DNA of 64,000 nt from Porphyra umbilicalis (taxonomy: Eukaryota; Rhodophyta; Bangiophyceae; Bangiales; Bangiaceae), in assembly GCA_002049455.2 (NCBI GenBank), contig KV918824.1:235848-299847 (forward strand), given 5' to 3'. The notes beneath the pieces are model-generated. The model worked only from the letters and a program-made list of their open reading frames with translations, had not been told where the DNA came from and ran no database searches. Of the stretch, positions 24,257-34,944 are shown one piece after another. The translations under genes and the position numbers were made by a program. Each line of letters opens with the position of its first letter. Within the stretch, counting starts at the first letter, position 1.

Positions 24257-25169
24257 TCAACACCACACCGGAGTACAATACCCCTGCAACCGACAGTCGC
24301 GGGTGCACAGGCCCGTCGGCACGCACCCCGTCACGCCGACGGCCATCCCGCGGCACCGCCCCGGCGTGCAGCCGCCCGGCGACGGGCGGACGCACACGAG
24401 CGGCGCGCCGCGCAAGACCCCACACTCGCCGTCCGTGTCGCACAAGCGGTAGAGCGGGCACGCCAAGGAGCGGGAGGCGGGGGCGACGCGAGCGCTCGTC
24501 GGCGGGCGGGGGAGGCACGCGACCGGCGCGGGCGGCGGCGCCACGGGGTCCACCACGCCCGCCACGGGCGGCACCACTGCCGGCACCGCCGGTACCGCCG
24601 GCACCGCCGACGCGGCCGGCACCGCCGGCACTGCAGGCAGCAGCAGCGGCGGCGGGTTGGCCATCACGGGGCCGCCGGTGCGCCCCCCCCGCGGGGGTAG
24701 CGGCGTGACCGCCGGCGCCGGCGGGGGCGTCGTCGTCCCCCCCCCCCCCCCGGGGTGACGGCAAAGGCGGTCAGGCACGCGAGCGCCTCATCCTCACACG
24801 CGACACACGCGCGTGGCTCCCCCGCCACGTCCGCGCACGTCGGCAACGGGATGGCGACGCACGCCGCCGCCGCGTCGGCACACACGCGCGGGAGCGCCGC
24901 AAAGGCGGCGCACGTCGACAGGTCGCCCGCGGGGTCGACGCACAGCGCCGCCGCGCCGGCGGCGGTACACGCGCGGACGGTGCACGCGCCGGCAAGGGGG
25001 GGGGGGGTGCCGCCGTCGCCGCGGCAGACGGCGCCGCCTCGGGCACGACCTCGACAATGGCGGCGGCGGCGGGGCCGAGTGCGACGGCGGCGACGGTGAC
25101 GGCCACCGCCGCCGCCGCCGCCGCCGCCGCCACGGCAGCGGCCGCCCACGAACGGCGGCGGCACGGCAT
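24257..25169 (-). CDS. Cys-rich secreted or membrane-anchored protein
   Basis: The start at 25169 (MPCRRRSW) is followed by a basic stretch and a long hydrophobic Ala/Val segment ending GPAAAAIVEVV, a signal peptide or signal anchor. After a frame change at the G12 run 24996-25007 comes a Cys-rich domain (AGACTVRACTAAG, LSTCAAFAALPRVCAD, PLPTCADVAG). A second frame change at the C15 run 24737-24751 leads to an AVPAVPA repeat linker and a second Cys-rich domain (LACPLYRLCDTDGECG, CTPGRCRG, GYCTPVWC) ending at 24257. I do not recognise the family. The architecture fits an extracellular-matrix or cell-wall protein with disulphide-bonded modules. Continuity across the homopolymers is inferred from composition and Cys spacing. 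Confidence 0.55.
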
Positions 25170-27802
25170 CGTCGGGCGCGCCGGTGCCAGACGGGACGAC
25201 GTGGCAGCGGTGGCCGGGGGGGGGGGGGGGGGGGAGGCGCAGCGCCCGCAACGGTGCCACGCACGCGGTGCGGCGTTGCGACGGCGCGGGGGGCGGCGGC
25301 CGTCGGGGAGCGGCACACGGGCGCGGGTCCCGTCCACCGACCGGCGCGTCGGGGCGCCGACCACGCCGCCGGGGCGGGGCTCAAGTAGACCCGCGCCGCC
25401 GTGGCGGCGCCGCCGCCACGACACGTCCGCGTGACGCCCGCCGCCCCATTGCCGGTCGCCGCGCGCGGCGGCGCAGCGGCGCCGCAGCGTCAGCGTGTGC
25501 CCGCCATTTCGGGCGCGCCACGGCCGTCGGACGCGGGGATGCGACGGCGCGTTGCGCGTGGCGGCGGCGCGCCGCGCCGTCGCCACGTCGTGGAGTGTGG
25601 GCCACCGCCGGCGGGCCGTCGGTGGGGGATGCGCAGACGGCGGCGGCGTGCGTGCGTTGTTGGCGGCCGTCAGCCCCCTGCTCACGCGGTCGGGGGCCCT
25701 CGACGGCTGCGCTCCTCTCCCCCCTGCGGGGAGGGGGCTCTCCAGGGGAGACCCCCCAGAGCGGACCCCAAACCCCTGTTGACGAGCCTGTGGGGGGTGA
25801 CACGAGTCGCCTGCGCCTCGGTCGGCTGGGCCACCACTTTTCCAGACGGCGTCAATGCGTCGCGAAACTTTCCCATAACTCGGACGAGCGCGCCGCCGTC
25901 GCCCGTTTGCAAAGGAGAGGACGGAGGGGGGGGGTGTCCGCGCCATCCAGCAACTCGATTCACCAGCGGGGTGGAAAAAGGGCGCGGCGAGCCGGTGCGG
26001 CAAAAGCCTTTTGGCGATAGAAAGTGGGAGCCCCCCGGAAACCTATGGAGCGTGCTCGAGTTTCCCAGCCGCGAGGGGCACAGGGCGGTGACCACGCGGC
26101 CGCCGGCGGCGCCCGCCGCGTCAAAAGCCCGAGCGGCAGGCCATGCGAGCAGAGGACGATTCACGGTTTCTCGCCGCAGCCGGGGTCGACGGCGAGTTCT
26201 AAGGGTCGCTCCAGTGACCCAAAAACGTAGATTCTCTGCAAGCCCATGGGTAGAGCTAAGGTCAGAACCTGGCACCATCCTCCAGTACGATGCGGAGCGA
26301 CAGCCAGATTGTTGGTCTTCTGCGGGAGAAAAGTCCGCGCGATTCTCACACTGTTTACCCTGTAACTCGGAATGACTCTCGGTCTCGCTGACCAATTTGA
26401 ACTTGAGGATGAAAGCAGAAGAAAATTAGTCGCGATCGCTGAGACTGACTGAGGCGCCGGAGGGAGGAGAGCACAGTGACGTCCCAGAGCCAGTATGTCA
26501 TGTCCGAGATCTCTTCCCTCGAAGCGCCACAGCGGCACACTTACTTCCAGGCGGACAGCGAGGGGCGTGGGCCGGGCTTCGGCGAAAAGTGCGGCGCGAA
26601 CGCGGTGGCAGCAACGCAGCGTCTTGGCGCTTTCGTGGAGGATTACTTGGCCACTTGAAAGCCACTCCGCAACGCCGCGCAGCGCTACCAATGGCGAAGG
26701 GCGCGGGGCCAACGTCAACGCGTTCGGTTGCGAGGGAGCACAGATATGCCTCTCCGAGGTTTCCACGCCCACAAGACTGTGCTTGACACAGGGTTGAACA
26801 GTCTCATAGTGTAGTTATGAGTCCTTGGAGGGCACTTGTTCCAAGCCCCAAGCCCTATCATTTCTATAGCTAACTCCGGTTCTGTGACTTCGGAGTTATT
26901 GTGCTGACGCATCGCTGGCTGGCCGTTCTGTCCGATCCCCTCGAGAGTCTGGCTCGCGTGTCCCGGGAGCGGCCTTCCCGAGGGACGGTTCCTTGCACGA
27001 GCCAAGGTCGTAAGGAAGGCTCGGCGAGGAGTCCCAGACTGCTCAGCGGATTGTGGGCCCACGTTACTGGGACGCAGGTTCTTGCAGGGAAGCTGGAGGA
27101 AAGCGTGAATGGGGCTCAGAGGCGGGGGCGGCGGGGTGGCGCGGCTGTGTCCGCCCCCGCGTCGCCATTGCCAGTGACAGTCGCGTGGGCGGCTGTGTGC
27201 GTTTGCGAGGCGGCCGCCAGTGCGTGAGCCGGCAGTCACGGGGGCCGTCTGCGGCGCGGTCGCGCGCGGCGCCCAGCGGGCGCGCCAGCGGCGCACGATC
27301 CGCGGCGCGGCTCGGAACGACGAGGTGTGGAGGGGGGGGACGGGCAGAGGCCACGACAATGGCGGCCGCACCGCCGAGATCTGGTGGCGCGCAGCCGCGG
27401 CTGCGGACCGGCGGCGGCGGCGGCAAAGGCTCGAACGGGCCACCGCGCATCGACCACAGGTCGCCAGGAACGCGCGCCAGAGTGGCCAGATCTGGCCGCT
27501 CCGCTGCGGAGGAGTGGGCCCGGTCTGTCGAGCGCGCGCACGGAGCAGATTGGGAACGCTGCGTGTCGCCATTGCAGCCGAGCCAGGGATGATCTGCTGC
27601 CTGGGGCGGATGACAGCGCGCCACGGATGGGCGCCACGACCACGTACCCACTGCTCGTACACCGCTGTATCCCACACAAGGAACACGTGGTGGATCTGAC
27701 TGGGGTCCGCCAGCCTTTTGTGAGATCCCCTTGCCTGGGTCCGATGGCGCGGGCTCAAGAACGTCGGCAGAGATGAAGGGCGCATCGTCAGAACAGTGGA
27801 CA
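25170..27802. other. Spacer without recognisable gene
   Basis: GC-rich up to about 26150, then closer to average. An open frame on the plus strand at 26476-26658 (60 residues, MTSQSQYVMS) and a longer minus frame at 26161-26772 have more balanced composition than their surroundings but match no family I know. I do not call them genes. Confidence 0.35.
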
Positions 27803-27937
27803 CTTGAACGGGAGCCTGAACGGGAGTCCCGTTCAAGAAGCCCTTGAACGGGAGGTTTCCCGTCCAGGCGTCTGTGCTGTAACAAAGGCCTGAACGGGAG
27901 GAGTTCCCGTTCAGGGCAGCTGTGCCAGGCCCTGAAC
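27803..27937. repeat. Hairpin repeat cluster 1 (CCTGAACGGGA family)
   Basis: Three consecutive hairpins share the arm (C)CTTGAACGGGA or CCTGAACGGGA and its complement: about 27803-27836, 27842-27868 and 27889-27915. A degenerate fourth half-copy lies near 27927-27937. The same arm recurs 1.4 kb downstream at 29240-29323. Confidence 0.75.
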
Positions 27938-29239
27938 CGTCTCGTTGCTGATCGCGAGGTCATGCAAGACTGTCGCACTAATTCAAGCCAATGATATCCC
28001 TGCAATGGATTGCGAAGACGTTAACTGTCCAGGTCGGGGTCCTGCACGGGCCTGGATGCCTCTTGCCATCGACGATGCGCTGCACAAAAGTCGGCGCCAA
28101 GGCGTGTTTTCGGACCTGAGGTGCACGCACGAGACCGCGGCCGCAGCTCCAGAACTTACCCCGAGTTGCTCTGTAAAGTCGGTCGATGACCGAAGATTTA
28201 TGTACTTCGTGAGACGACGAATGATGTGAAGCATATATGAGAATGGCCGGCCAATAAAAGTGAGCTATGCCACACGTAGCCCTCGTGGTAGGTCGGACGT
28301 CTCCATGGAAAAAACGGACTTATCTGGTCGATTGGAGACAACTCAAGAGTGACAGGCTAAAGCCTCCGATGACCTGACCCTCCACCACCGCGACGCCGGC
28401 GAGCAAGACAACTTCAGTCGTCATCCGAGATCGAAGCGCCCGTGTCGATCGCTCCCGGCTCTTGCTGTCGTGCACCAACGTCCCCCTCCCCAACTGGGCG
28501 ACCCCCTACCATGCTGGGTCTTTGAGCCAGTCTTCCAACAGGTATGTTGTGCGCTGTTTGTGGTTGGATCCTCTCCTGTCTATCGTTCGTTTGTCTGTCA
28601 TTGCGTGTCTTCCATCGAGGTCATTGCACCGGATGTTGCACTACCGTACAGGGAGCCCTTGTTCACTGCCATCTGTGGTAGCTCGCATCTGACTCGTGCT
28701 TACATGTGCTACCGTCCATGCATGTTTTTCCCCTGCGTATCGTGTATGTCTCTCTCCCACTTCCTGATTGGATTTCTCTCTCCCCCCTCCTCCCTACGTC
28801 CGTCCCCCGCTTCCTGCCCCCTATCTCGTACGTCCCCTGTTTTGTCCCGTCGTATCGTTGCTCTTGTTTCTTAGTCTTCCCCTCTCTCGATATCTCGAGC
28901 TCTCGTTTGATGTGGGTTTGGATGGTACGGCATCTGACGCGGTTTTTGTGCCTTGTTCTCGGTACTACCTGCCGACTGGCTCCCCCACATGTGTTGCTGC
29001 CGCCGTTGGTACATGGTCAGCTATGATGGGTGCACCGTTTGGTTGTCCTCATGGCCGTAGTCCCATCCGTAGTCCCTCCAGAAATAAAGCAGAGCAGCAT
29101 CAACGAGCAGTGTGCATGGGCCGCCAGTAACCTGTCATCGTATAGGGATTAGCGCAATAATAATCGACCCTGGTAACAGGAGTATTAAGGGTGTGTCTCG
29201 CGATCTGGTAATGTCCGACCTCGAGATCAGGTCCGTGCA
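27938..29239. other. Spacer with pyrimidine-rich, intron-like stretch
   Basis: 28450-28920 is T/C-rich and contains a good donor-like site (CCAACAG followed by GTATGT near 28540) and acceptor-like pyrimidine tracts. This suggests remains of a spliced transcript on the plus strand. The translated pieces match no family I know. Confidence 0.3.
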
Positions 29240-29323
29240 CCTGAACAACGTTTGTAACAGGAGTTCCCTTGTTCAGGCGCCGTGCCGTAACAGGGGCCTG
29301 AACGGGATTTCCTCCCGTTCAGG
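29240..29323. repeat. Hairpin repeat cluster 2 (CCTGAACGGGA family)
   Basis: Two hairpins: one with arms CTGAACAA / TTGTTCAG (29241-29276) and one with arms CCTGAACGGGA / TCCCGTTCAGG (29297-29323). Each cluster also carries a GTAACA word just before the last hairpin, so the clusters are related beyond the stem. Confidence 0.75.
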
Positions 29324-29844
29324 ATGACCATAGTTCTGACGATACCAAGGAGACAGCAAAAGCTGGTCGTCGTGTGCCTCCCTTGCCAGGCGGTATCCGT
29401 CTGACCCCAATTCTTAAGAACTGGCCTCTGATGAAGACTGGATCTCATACCCACCGGAAAAGAAAAATATGGCTCGCCTCAGGAGAGTCTCGCGGGGTCG
29501 GGAGTCTTTTTCGTTTCCGCTGGAGCGCTCCCATTCTCCTGCTGGAAAATGCACCTATGAAAATATCTGTACCAGTTCTTGACACAATGATTTTTCATGT
29601 CATATCCGGGTTTTATTGGTCCCGCCGCCCCTCCCCCATGTATGTATCCAGCCAAGCGGCCTCCCACAGAGGTCCAACATGACGGCAGGGAGCGGACCTT
29701 TGCGGGTGCCACCATGTTCAGCCAAAATAGAACGGTACCAACGTAGGGCACATGATGCTGGGCAACACAAAAAGGAAACTATACAAAAGGACACTGCTTG
29801 GGTGACCGGCTGGCGCAGCCGACGGGCCATGTCGCCACGGCCGC

Positions 29845-31087
29845 TTACGGCTCGGGGAGCTTGCCAAACTTGGAGTCGGGCGTGTACGACGACACGGGCT
29901 TCTGGATGGTGCTCGACACGAGCGCGCACGCGCCGCTGCGGCCCGTCATCTCCCACCGGGTCTTCTCGGCCGTCTCGCACCAAAAGTTGCCCATAAAGTC
30001 GCAGCGGTACGCCGGGCTCTTGCTCGGCACCGTCTTGCAGGTGCCTGCAGACCCGTGGACGGGGACGGTCATCTCTGACGCGCCGGGCTTCTCCGCGCAC
30101 TGGCAGCCGCACGCGAGGGTCACCTCGGAGAAGAAGGCCGCCGCGTTGGGGTCGTTGGCCGACTTTTGAGTGATGGCGTAGATGATGAGCAGGCGGTCGA
30201 CGGGTGTTGGGTACGAGACAAACGCTTTGCACTGGCCCATTGTGTCGTTCATGAAGGGGCAGTCTGCCGCGCCCAAGAGCAAGGAGCAAGCAGCATATCA
30301 GGGGAGAGAAGCAACGAGCGTGTTGAAGAGTAAGGACGCACAGTTAGTCAACGGCACCAGTCGGAACCTGCACCGCGCGCACCGCCCACCAGACACAACA
30401 CCGGCCGCCGCTGCCGAGGGCGACACGCCCTCGAGAAAACCCCACCAACATACTCTTTGTCTCTGTCCACGAGCTGTACGCCGCGCCACTGATGAGCAGG
30501 TCGTCGCTGCTGGGGAAGCCAACCTCCTGGAGCGAAGCGCGGGGCACCCGGAACGGCTGCACGGCGACGAGCGAGCCCGGCTTGGTCGTCATGGACGGCC
30601 GCACCACCGCGCCGTCAGCCATGGCCAACGACGACATGGTCTCCCGCCACCCCTGCGTCGGGTCGGCCACAGGCTGCGCGTCAATGTCTTCGAGCACGAG
30701 GTCGGCGGAAAACTTAAAGCCGTTGGCCTCGATGACGATGGCTTGGAAGCCCGCGTACGTCGGGGTCGACCCGTCGCGCCCCGTCCCAGTGATGCACGCG
30801 TCGCTCTCATGCGACATAACCGTGTAGTTGGAATTGGTGTCGGGGTAGGCAATGCCACTCGGCAGGGCGGGCATTGTCGAGCAGCCCCCGACGCTGACCT
30901 TGCGCGCCTTGAGCTGCCGCCCGTCGGCGAACTTGTACACGCCCCCCGCCGACGCGAGGATGCGGTGAATGGGCACGTACTCGCACGCGCTGCGCGCGTC
31001 GGCGGCGGTGGCGGCGGCGAGCAGCGTCACAGCGGTGGCGAGGAGGGCCTTGGCGGCGCCCCCCGTCTTGGTCTGCGTCTTGGCCAT
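29845..31087 (-). CDS. Secreted Cys-containing protein, two exons
   Basis: Exon 1 is 31087-30454 and exon 2 is 30263-29845. The intron has a GTATGT donor and CAG acceptor, phase 1, giving about 350 residues. The N-terminus (MAKTQTKTGG, then a hydrophobic LLATAVTLLAAATAADA) is a good signal peptide with likely cleavage before or near the SACEYVP stretch. The mature part has scattered Cys, with a CGCQC cluster and further Cys near TCKTVP, RCDFMG and WCETAE in exon 2, so disulphides are likely. No known domain was recognised. It is probably extracellular (wall or matrix) or in the secretory pathway. The reading frame is continuous, unlike many neighbours, and the composition is balanced, which supports a real gene. 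The start follows a run of C/G in the presumed leader. Confidence 0.8.
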
Positions 31088-31475
31088 GGTGGCGAGGGGG
31101 GGGGGGGGGGGCGGAGGGCGGGCCGCGGGTGGAGAGGAGGCGAGGGGGGGGCGGGGGGGCGGGCGGCTGGCGGCGGACAGGCGGGAATGGTTGAGAGGGC
31201 GGGCGGAGGTTGTTGCGACGGTGTGGTGGAGGTGTGATGGGGAACCGGGAGCGTCGGTCGTCTCGCACCCCAGCGGCCGCTGTTAACGGCACCGCGCGCC
31301 GTGTCGGGCGCGCCCGCCCGCGCGCGCGGCAGCCCCCCCGGCGGCGCGCTCCGCCACACACCCCCCCGCGACCACACCCACCGGGGGGGGGCGCCCAAAC
31401 GGGGCGGCCGCCGCGGCGTCGAGGGCGCCCCGCCCGCCGCCGCGGGGCCCCGCGGACGCACCCGCGGGCGGTGCC

Positions 31476-31512
<37 letters not shown>

Positions 31513-32297
31513 GCAGGGGCGGGGGGGGGGGAGCGGCCGCCGCCCGCCATGGCCGCCGCGGCGGCGGAACACCACCGCCGGCGACCGCGCCCGCCGCGGG
31601 CCGCCGCCACGTCATGGCCGGCGGGCGTGGCGCGCGGCCGCGCGGGGCGGGGCACCGCCGCCGCCGGGGCGCGGTCGGCGGCGCGACGGTGGCGGGTCCG
31701 CGGCAGCGGCGTGCGGGCGGGCGGCGTGGCGGTCGTGGTGTGTCGTCTGCTCCCCGAGACGGTTGGCCGCATCGCTCGCTGGTGGGATGGGGGCGGGATG
31801 TCCGTGGGATGGGGGTGTGTGGCTCTGGCCGGATTTCTGGCCGCGCGCAGCCCACTGTCGACCATCCGGGAAGAAAAAAAAATGGACAAATGGTTGCCGC
31901 TCTGGTCGTGGCGACGCCATCGGCGGCGGCGGACGAGCCGCAGCGGCAGCGCCCAATCCCGCTTGCAGCGACGCGACGTTGGTCACCCAGTACGGCGGTG
32001 GGTGATCGGATGCAGGCAGACGGGGCGCGCAGCAAAGGGCGGAACCGTGCGCGGTGGCGGTGGGCGTGATCCAGGGCACGCCTCAGCCATACGCGCGTAA
32101 TGGCGTACGCCAAGGGTGGTGATGGTCTGGTTGAATTGAAGCGTCGTTGAACTGTCTCGCCGATTCTTGCGAGGCTAAGGGTACATTCTGCGAGGCTGAC
32201 GGGCCAATGGGGTGTGTGTTCCGGTACGCTGCAGGGTGTGATTTTGGGCAGCATTGGGGTGTGTGTCAGGTGTGTACAGCCATCTGATTGGAGCGTA
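31088..32297. other. Spacer upstream of the secreted-protein gene
   Basis: Begins with long G runs just upstream of the start codon, then a GC-rich island with (GGC)n at about 31480-31510, then lower-GC DNA from 31740. It probably contains the promoter of the secreted-protein gene. No further gene supported. Confidence 0.35.
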
Positions 32298-32485
32298 CAG
32301 TACGTACCCAATATTATCTGCCCACCCTGGAAAGGCGATTGCGGTCGTCAATGGGATTGGATAATCGGCATCTCTGGCCCTGATCTGCCACATTCTGGGG
32401 ACTTGAGCGTGAAGCGTTCACCCGGTGACCTACGAAGAAGCGCCCCCAGCTTGTCACCAGCGGATAGAAACTCACCAGAACCATC

Positions 32486-33163
32486 ATGGCGGGATGTCGA
32501 AGGACCCCCATCACCCCTCTGCAGGTAGGCGCGATCAAGGAGATGGTCGCCAACGAACAGCTCAACGGCGATATGGCAACGTCCATCAGCCACAATCGAA
32601 GAACGGATGCTTACAGCCGTTCTCCCAAAAATCCCGCACTCCAACTAATGCGAAAGAGTTCCAAATCGGCCTCTGCGGGGTCGTAGAGGCCGATTTGGAA
32701 CTCTTTTGCGACAGTTGGAGTGCGGGATTTTTGGGAGAACGGCTGTACGTCGCTACCACCACTCGGGGGTATGGCGGGCTGGCTGACAATGTAAACAGGG
32801 GCAGGGCAAAGGTGGTGAGTGAATGCGAGCTGCCCGGGCTCCGTCTGCTGGAGCAGAGCGCCCCCTTCGTCAGTCTGGCAGAAAATAATGAATACAGTAG
32901 CACGATGCCGAGAGCACCAACACTGCTGGAGGGCCCTCTCCCCCCCACTTGTCTTTCCAAACGATGCAGGAGGCCGTCAAGGGCCTTGGATTGTCATCTC
33001 GTTCTCCTGCCAAGAAAGTTCTCCTCGTCTGCCAACAAGGACACACGCCTCGTGGACGAGGAACCGCGGGTCGAGGACCGACCACTGGGTGTTGGTCTTC
33101 TTCTCCGACAAAGGCTCCTTCGTCGTGCGGCAGCAGCAAGCGCGGTTTGTGTGAGGCCGGTCT
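32486..33163 (+). pseudogene. Tc1/mariner transposase relic
   Basis: The N-terminal piece, ITPLQVGAIKEMVAN (from about 32507) with a following ATSIS stretch, resembles the helix-turn-helix of Tc1-like transposases. The reading is then broken by the 132-bp MITE. A second piece ending near 33153 reads WVLVFFSDKGSFVVRQQQ, which matches the catalytic-core motif around the second acidic residue (usually FSDE; here FSDK). Frames differ between the pieces and a stop follows RQQQARFV. The third catalytic residue and most of the core are missing. A degenerate remnant; identification rests on two motifs and the TA-flanked termini. Confidence 0.6.
32614..32745. mobile_element. 132-bp hairpin MITE, copy 1
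   Basis: Almost the whole element is an inverted repeat of about 57-60 bp per arm around a short GGGGTCG loop. It starts CAGCCGTTCTCCCAAAAATC and is flanked by TA on both sides (32612-32613, 32746-32747). It lies inside the Tc1/mariner relic, so it inserted later. Confidence 0.85.
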
Positions 33164-33222
33164 GGGCAACCGTGCGCATTGGCCACGGATAGGGGTGGAC
33201 AAGAAATATTGGGTACGTACTG

Positions 33223-33580
33223 TACAGTCATACTGCAGTCAGGGTGGGCGGCCGCCGTGGCGACGGTATCCATAGGGCGAGGTCGCAGTGGTGAGGCGAT
33301 GCGGTTGATTGACCCACTGGACGGGTGAATCAGGCCCAGTGTAAGACGGTAGATCGCAAGCGACACTGCCCAATCCAGTGCATTGAAGGTTCTGCCTGAC
33401 ACTGTCCAACCCAGTGGGTTCCAGCCCTTTGCTTCTCTCTCTGCCTCTGGCTGTTTCTATGGCCTTTTCTCAGAAAAAAACAACTCCAAACGTCTACTTC
33501 ACTGCCATCTATGCTTTCTATTCGCCTTTTTGGGAGAGAATGATGGACCTTGTTACCGCGCACAACCCTACTGCAGTCTA
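33223..33580. other. Spacer between the Tc1/mariner relic and MITE copy 2
   Basis: Contains short direct and inverted copies of a CACTG-rich word (around 33310-33420, GACACTG..CCAGTG). No gene. Confidence 0.35.
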
Positions 33581-33712
33581 CAGCGGTTCTCTCAAAAACC
33601 TCGCACGCCAACTGTTGCACCACTCTGACAAATCGGCCTCTGCGACCCCGTGAAGGCCAATTTGTCAGAGTGGTGCAACAGTTGGCGTGCGAGGTTTTTG
33701 AGAGAACGGCTG
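33581..33712. mobile_element. 132-bp hairpin MITE, copy 2
   Basis: Same length and design as copy 1: near-perfect arms, start CAGCGGTTCTCTCAAAAACC, TA on each side (33579-33580, 33713-33714). The outer 35 bp and the central CGGCCTCTGC segment are similar to copy 1, while the middle of the arms differs, with compensating changes in both arms. Confidence 0.85.
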
Positions 33713-34586
33713 TAGTCCCGCATGTGCAACTGCAAGGCAAGTCTGAGCACACCCAGAGCAAAGCATCATTTTGGTGGAGAGATTGGTTCTTGGTGCTTTG
33801 CAGGGTGCTGTGAACGGCGAAATGGATTTCTAAGCCTATAAACGCTTCCTTGGTGTCCTTTCTTGCCCCTCAATGTCACTTTGGCGAGAGCTGCCACAAC
33901 CTCTCCACTCCGCCGCGCGTGTTTGCCGGGCAACTGGCTGTATGCTGGGGCATCAACACATGCTAGTCCGTCGATAGAGCCTAAAGGAACACGACAAACC
34001 GTTGCGGGATGCTATCAGCACGAAGCGCGTTTTCAACCGCAGCCAGGACCCCTACATTGTACGTGTCAACTGCCTACAACGGTGGGACACTTCTAAAGTA
34101 GTCTTTACGCCTCTTGGAACATCACATATCTCCCTCGTAAGCAACGGGTCGGCCCGAGTTTCGCAGATGGACAGCAACGCCACAACGGGCGGAAGCAAGA
34201 CGCTCTGCTCGGAAATCACTGGAAAGTCTCTGTGGACGCGGAATTGCACCGATCCGGCCATGTTCTTTTTCCTGCTCTTTTCCACGGAAACGCGCTTTTC
34301 TCGTCCAGAAGTACTCCGTTTGAGGCGCACAAGGCAACGTTGGAGAGCTGATGAATTCACGAGTCCAGTGGTGTGACTCAGACCGCGCTGACATGCTTTG
34401 TTTATTTTATAAAAATGAGTGAACTGCGCCGTAGGCGGTTCCGGAGCATCCCCAGGAACCCGATTTCACATGTCAACCCAGTGAATTACACGTACAAGCC
34501 CGAACTGCGATAAACATTTGTAAGTGTCAATCATTCGTGACGGACAGCGACTGACGCAGATTTTACTCAAAACATGGATCACAGAG
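33713..34586. other. Spacer without recognisable gene
   Basis: Near-average GC content for the first time in the window. An open frame at 34002-34376 (+) has balanced composition but no recognised domain. Nothing else seen. Confidence 0.35.
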
Positions 34587-34682
34587 TGATGACGGCGAGA
34601 TTTGAACTCGCGCCCTTGCGGACCAGTGCCTAAAACTGGCGCCTTCGTGATGGACACGCCTAGACCACTCGGCCACGTCACC
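34587..34682 (-). tRNA. tRNA-Leu (anticodon UAG) with probable ectopic intron
   Basis: On the minus strand the acceptor arm GGTGACG pairs with CGTCATC (one G-U), discriminator A at 34587. The D-arm starts GCCGAGTGGTCTA. The anticodon stem CCAGT / ACTGG encloses the loop TTTAGGC, giving anticodon UAG. A class II variable arm and the T-arm GCGAG-TTCAAAT-CTCGC follow. There are 16-17 extra bases between the D-loop and the 3' half of the D-stem or anticodon stem (about 34646-34662). Removing 16 of them (GGCGTGTCCATCACGA) restores a standard eukaryotic tRNA-Leu sequence (TCTAAGGCG). A TTTT lies shortly downstream (about 34571), usable as a Pol III terminator. Red algae are known to have tRNA introns at unusual positions. 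Confidence 0.9.
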
Positions 34683-34944
34683 TGATCGACTTACGCTTCG
34701 ACGAAAACGGCGTCTTCATATACATAGTATTCTAAGTAATACTCACCCACTCGGTCATCCAGTGAAAGAGCACAGGGCCACGCGACGAATGAAGCGCCCA
34801 GAAGCAACCTCTCGGCACGGATCGACCGAACATGACCAACACAAAAGCGGCACCCAGTCATGGCAGCCCCACCCCGCCCCGCCCGCACTTGTACAAGCCG
34901 CAGCCTGAACCGCGCTCGGCGCCCCCCCCCCGCCACCCCCCACC

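Larger units (their letters stand above)
32298..33222 (+). mobile_element. Degenerate Tc1/mariner-type DNA transposon
   Basis: The 925-bp unit has inverted ends CAGTACGTACCCAATATT (32298 on) and its complement (ending 33222), each flanked by TA (32296-32297, 33223-33224). Inside are relics of a Tc1/mariner transposase on the plus strand. The unit is interrupted by a 132-bp MITE at 32614-32745. It is presumably inactive. Confidence 0.75.

Noticed and set aside
26161..26772. Minus-strand 203-codon open frame with fairly balanced composition
   Set aside because: No recognised domain, overlapping plus-strand frames are equally open, and no splice or start context supports it.
27803..29323. CRISPR array
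   Set aside because: The hairpin units are unevenly spaced, have no unique spacers of constant length, and the genome is eukaryotic.
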